DNA of 7,320 nucleotides from Oscillospiraceae bacterium UBA3851. Lineage in GTDB: Bacteria; Bacillota; Clostridia; Oscillospirales; Oscillospiraceae. This document shows, in pieces, positions 5,401 to 7,320 of this stretch; position 1 is the stretch's first letter, and each line of letters opens with the position of its first letter. The translations under genes and the position numbers were made by a program. The stretch is from contig DGHJ01000037.1 of assembly GCA_002392625.1 (NCBI GenBank), forward strand, positions 1 to 7,320, given 5' to 3'. The notes under the pieces are model-generated. The model did no database searches and was not told the DNA's origin. It worked only from the letters and a program-made list of their open reading frames with translations.

Positions 5401-7151
5401 GGCGCGTCGTCAAAGCCCGTGACCAGGGAGATGCCCATATATTCCTCCTTCTGCAGGAGGTTCTTGAACAGCTCGATGCGGTCGAAGATCTCCTTGTCCA
5501 GCACGAAGGCGATGATGGCGGGGCACTTTTTCAGCTCGGTCTTCAGATCGCCGGACTTCTTGTCCTCCAGATCGCTGATGAGGCCGCTCATGTATTTGGC
5601 CACCACCTGGGCGTCCGCCGGCGTGCCCGCCAGGAAGCGGATGCTCCGGTCGTCGTTCCAGAAGTGGCGGAGGTAGCGGGTGAACTGCAGCTTGGCCACG
5701 TCCTCCGGCGTGCCGAAGACGGCGATCTTCACCTCGTCATAGGCGTGGGTGACGGCAAAGTAGGCGATCAGGTTGCGGACCATCCGCAGCACCTTGCCGT
5801 GCTCGCCACGGATGCCCACGATCTTGTTCTCACGGAAGGAGAGAGTGATGGGCGCGCCGTGGAGGACGGTGGGCTTTTCCGCCAGCTGGTACATCTCCTC
5901 CATCAGGTGGTCCGGCTCCATCTCAAAGCGCCTGGGAGGGTACCGCAGCTCAGCCGTCATAGGCTGCTCGCCGCTGCCAATGCGGGCCACCAGGAAGTCG
6001 TCGTCAATGCGGCGGCGCTCCCACAGGCGCTGGGCGTCGTCCGGGAAGGCCAGGGTGGCTCGCAGGTCCGGGAAGATGTCGTCCAGATAGTCGCTCTCGT
6101 AGCGCAGCTCCTTCTGGATCTCCTCCTCCTTCACCTTGAGGTATTCCCGATACCGCTCGTTGCGCTTGGCCTCGTACTCCTTCCGGTCCTTCTCCGTGAA
6201 GCCCTGGGTCAGGGCGGGAAAGACCAGACTGGTCAGGGCGGACACGTAGTTGCCGGTCAGGAGGGCCTGGCCGCCGGTGACTGCCATGCTGCCCATGCGC
6301 AGGGACAGGGGGACCTTGTTCCCCGACATCTGGTTGGGCGGCATCTCCAGCTCGATGGGGGGCACCTCCAGCTTGTATTTCTTCCGGGGCTTGCGGTCGA
6401 ACAGGGTCGCGCTGGGCACCTTGTCCAGCGGCGCCGTGGAGAAGATCTCATACTCCCGCTGGTCGATGCGCCGGACCTTGGGGGACGTGATGGTCATCCG
6501 GCCGCTGACGTTGTTGACGGCGAAATAGTCGCAGCCCACGATGATGAAGACGCCCATGATGTAGATGACGTCGCCCATCTTCAGCCGGGCGTGGTCCACG
6601 CCCATGCCGTTGACGTAGACACCGTTTTTGCTGTCGTTGTCCGTGACGGTCCACTGACGTCCGTCCCAGCGGAAGACGGCGTGGAGCTTGGAGATGAACC
6701 GATTGCGGCACCACATGTCGCAGGACTCGTGGCGGCCAAGGGTGATCTCCGTGGTGCGCTCAAAGTAATAGGGCAGGAAGATATTGGCCGTGCCGTCGTC
6801 CTCCTCCGCGTAGAGGGAGAAGATCCGATCCCCCATCAGGGCGGAGATGAGGTATCCCCTGGTCAGCTGCATCTTTTTGCACCGGCCCGTCTCGGTGAGG
6901 AACTCCACCCCGCTGCCCGCGGTGACGATCCACCGGTCGTTCACGGCGGTGATGGAAAACAGCTCCTCCACCCCGGCAAACGTGAACTTGCCCTCCATTT
7001 TGGGGGGCAGCCACAGGTCCCACATCCGGCCCTTCTCCTCCAGCAGGACCACCCGCATGGGGAATTTTTCCCGCTCCAGGATCTCATCCGGCTGGAATAC
7101 GCTCATCGGGCTCTCATCGCGGCCCATCGTCCGGTCCTGATTAAACGACAT
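2451..7151 (-). CDS. essC: Type VII secretion ATPase EssC (FHA domain plus FtsK/SpoIIIE motor modules)
   Basis: A 1566-residue membrane-associated motor of the T7SSb export channel, slightly longer than S. aureus EssC (about 1480). Residues 1-110 are beta-rich, possibly a degenerate first FHA. Residues 112-215 form an FHA domain with Gly139-Arg140, Ser154, His157, Ser174-x-Asn176-Gly177 and Asn181-Gly182. Residues 279-316 hold a weak pair of hydrophobic segments after a Pro-rich stretch, where EssC proteins carry their two membrane helices. A coiled, charged linker (318-350) and an EssC-specific middle domain (350-640) follow. Motor domain 1 has Walker A GMTGSGKS (706-713), IDYKGGG (737-743) and Walker B FIISDEF (824-830, catalytic Glu829). 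Motor domain 2 has Walker A GGSGSGKS (1048-1055) and a Walker B ending in Phe-Asp1150-Ser, without the catalytic Glu. Domain 3 (from about 1300) has GNPIGIRP (1330-1337) in place of a P-loop. AAGGGAG lies 9 bases before ATG 7151-7149. It is the first gene after the promoter. Confidence 0.96.
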   Translation of the reverse strand: MSFNQDRTMGRDESPMSVFQPDEILEREKFPMRVVLLEEKGRMWDLWLPPKMEGKFTFAGVEELFSITAVNDRWIVTAGSGVEFLTETGRCKKMQLTRGYLISALMGDRIFSLYAEEDDGTANIFLPYYFERTTEITLGRHESCDMWCRNRFISKLHAVFRWDGRQWTVTDNDSKNGVYVNGMGVDHARLKMGDVIYIMGVFIIVGCDYFAVNNVSGRMTITSPKVRRIDQREYEIFSTAPLDKVPSATLFDRKPRKKYKLEVPPIELEMPPNQMSGNKVPLSLRMGSMAVTGGQALLTGNYVSALTSLVFPALTQGFTEKDRKEYEAKRNERYREYLKVKEEEIQKELRYESDYLDDIFPDLRATLAFPDDAQRLWERRRIDDDFLVARIGSGEQPMTAELRYPPRRFEMEPDHLMEEMYQLAEKPTVLHGAPITLSFRENKIVGIRGEHGKVLRMVRNLIAYFAVTHAYDEVKIAVFGTPEDVAKLQFTRYLRHFWNDDRSIRFLAGTPADAQVVAKYMSGLISDLEDKKSGDLKTELKKCPAIIAFVLDKEIFDRIELFKNLLQKEEYMGISLVTGFDDAPKECQKLIDLRSGEVLVDFFHPEIEDLPFKMDAAGLPEVAASMDKLSRYLLQTNEKSFMLPPMVTFLEMYRAGRVEHLNPMARWADNNPVASLAVPVGVGTDGNLFTLDLHEKRQGPHGLVAGMTGSGKSEFIITYILSMAVNFSPEEVAFILIDYKGGGLADAFEDKSKGIHLPHLVGTITNLDGAAIQRSLMSINSELKRRQAVFKKAKSETNEGTMDIYDYQKLYRAGRVSEPMPHLFIISDEFAELKKQQPEFMDELISTARIGRSLGVHLILATQKPGGVVNDQIWSNTKFRVCLKVQDRGDSMEMLKRPEAAELKHTGRFYLQVGYNEYFALGQSAWCGAGYVPQDEVAKEEDNSVDFIDTVGQTVLSAKPKVVRKKAERKQIVAIVQYLSDLAKRENIQIRSMWMEPLPAKLELHSLPEPEKTEYISAVLGTVDDPEHQTQFPMEMNLQSFHHMLLVGGSGSGKSTLLRTLLYSLTTRYSPEDVNFYIMDLSAGAMGAFSKAPHCGAYLTEENENDLERLLGLVKELVAERKKLFAEAEVFSFDAYRKLARLPLVLVIFDSWMNMTSFRKFQEINLAFPDYLREAANYGIRFILSVNHITEATAKIRQELDYRLILQPQDKFDYNDVLNVRGTMLPPQLPGRGVCVVEDRPLEFHVAVPNCMEEDSVQNARLKERMEELSKLYNRTDMVKKLPVLEGVMEYETLCAGMKTDRIPLGLSMKTMQEVAMPLQQLYTAALYFGNPIGIRPVLINLLTAFLREEADVIVMRRRAGTIFNKKAEEGFHALFNGHFSMLDCTVEDMVKLDAKIIENISNTKVMHRNAYCEQNGIPATDRGRTKKAARYIRQHSKPLFVLFESLPDFVQLEMTKEQVAEYTALFEQIKGYNVYFFGCFYPEDESMTSRPLIRSFMKEDFAMLFGGRFNSAWCTPITNEYRRMEKVNPRYDRFIMKYHNECHPMIMPCGELITSTGDPDESDIV

Positions 7152-7191
7152 TCGCCTCGTCTCCCTTGCTTTGAGTTATAAAGACCCTAAT

Positions 7192-7213
7192 TTACTATAT
7201 AACAACATAGTAA
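7192..7213 (-). repeat. Inverted repeat over the predicted transcription start (candidate operator)
   Basis: TTACTAT, 8 bases, then ATAGTAA: perfect 7-bp arms at 7192-7198 and 7207-7213. It touches the last base of the -10 box and covers the predicted start point near 7206. The minus strand also contains a direct repeat, TATAGTTA (7218-7211) and TATAGTAA (7199-7192), 19 bases apart. Position and symmetry suit a repressor site, but AT-rich sequence can produce short palindromes by chance. Confidence 0.4.
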
Positions 7214-7241
7214 CTATAGCACATCCCCCCATTTGATGCAA
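7213..7241 (-). promoter_or_regulatory. Sigma-A-type promoter of the T7SS operon (extended -10)
   Basis: On the minus strand, TTGCAT (7241-7236) and TATAGT (7218-7213) are separated by exactly 17 bases. TG is placed one base before the -10 (7221-7220), making it an extended -10 element. Transcription should start near 7206, giving a leader of about 55 bases before the essC ATG. No second promoter of comparable quality was found between here and the left edge, so the whole cluster is probably driven from this site. Confidence 0.75.
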
Positions 7242-7320
7242 CGAAAAAAACAGAAAAAATGACACAGGTTACAAAAAAGCGGCGCGATGACAAAAGGGCG
7301 TGCTGCAAAATGCACATTCC
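7242..7320. other. Gene-free AT-rich upstream region with phased A-tracts
   Basis: No gene or convincing ribosome binding site is seen here. Runs of A on the plus strand at 7244-7250, 7254-7259 and 7273-7278 have centres about 9.5 and 19 bases apart, close to one and two helical turns. The run nearest the promoter sits where an UP element would lie (T-rich on the minus strand). Intrinsic curvature or stimulation of the essC promoter is plausible. Beyond about 7279 the sequence becomes GC-rich again, and nothing is recognised. Confidence 0.45.

Noticed and set aside
2082..7181. Plus-strand open frame of about 1700 codons opposite essC
   Set aside because: It is the codon-register shadow of essC and the ubiquitin-like gene, has no recognisable domain, is low in complexity (many His, Gln, Val, Leu) and lacks a credible ribosome binding site. 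essC on the other strand has full motor motifs.
7273..7310. Terminator of an upstream minus-strand gene
   Set aside because: GCAGCACG and CGCGCCGC can pair with two A-C mismatches before a T-run, but the stem is too weak to call.
1..7320. CRISPR arrays, tRNA or rRNA genes, insertion sequences
   Set aside because: No regularly spaced repeats, cloverleaf-like segments, rRNA-like sequence, transposase motifs or terminal inverted repeats were seen on reading both strands.

Overview
The window carries a type VII secretion (T7SSb/ESX-like) gene cluster, all on the minus strand, so it reads from right (about 7206) to left (1). The organism is most likely a GC-rich Clostridia-type Firmicute, for example a gut Oscillospiraceae relative. 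The evidence is strong AGGAGG-type ribosome binding sites, a sigma-A-type promoter, an EssC-type (not EccC-type) secretion ATPase, a YukD/EsaB ubiquitin-like protein and GC-rich codon usage. The genus is inference.

Layout in transcription order: (i) 7152-7320 is a gene-free, AT-rich upstream region with phased A-tracts, a near-consensus extended -10 promoter and an inverted repeat over the predicted start of transcription. (ii) essC (7151-2451) encodes a 1566-residue FtsK/SpoIIIE-family motor with an N-terminal FHA domain. (iii) An esaB/yukD-type ubiquitin-like gene follows (2435-2184). (iv) Four small helical-protein genes follow (2170-1964, 1886-1572, 1534-1166, 1151-840), of WXG100 size or shorter; none has a clear W-x-G, and the first has F-x-G. 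(v) A GC-rich hairpin terminator or attenuator lies at 771-812. (vi) A PP2C-family Ser/Thr phosphatase gene (749 to beyond base 1) runs off the left edge. The first five intergenic distances are 15, 13, 77, 37 and 14 bases, which fits one operon. The phosphatase sits 90 bases further on, behind the hairpin.

How the genes may work together: EssC is the export motor, the small helical proteins are candidate substrates or substrate-pairing partners, and the EsaB-like protein is an accessory or regulatory subunit. The FHA domain keeps a full phosphothreonine-binding signature and the operon ends in a complete PP2C phosphatase. The cluster may therefore be switched by Thr phosphorylation, with a kinase expected just beyond the left edge. 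This is inference. No EssA, EssB, EsaA, LXG toxin or immunity gene is present in the window, so the system is either split or reduced.

No RNA genes, CRISPR array, insertion sequence or plus-strand gene is supported. The long plus-strand open frames are shadows of the minus-strand genes.
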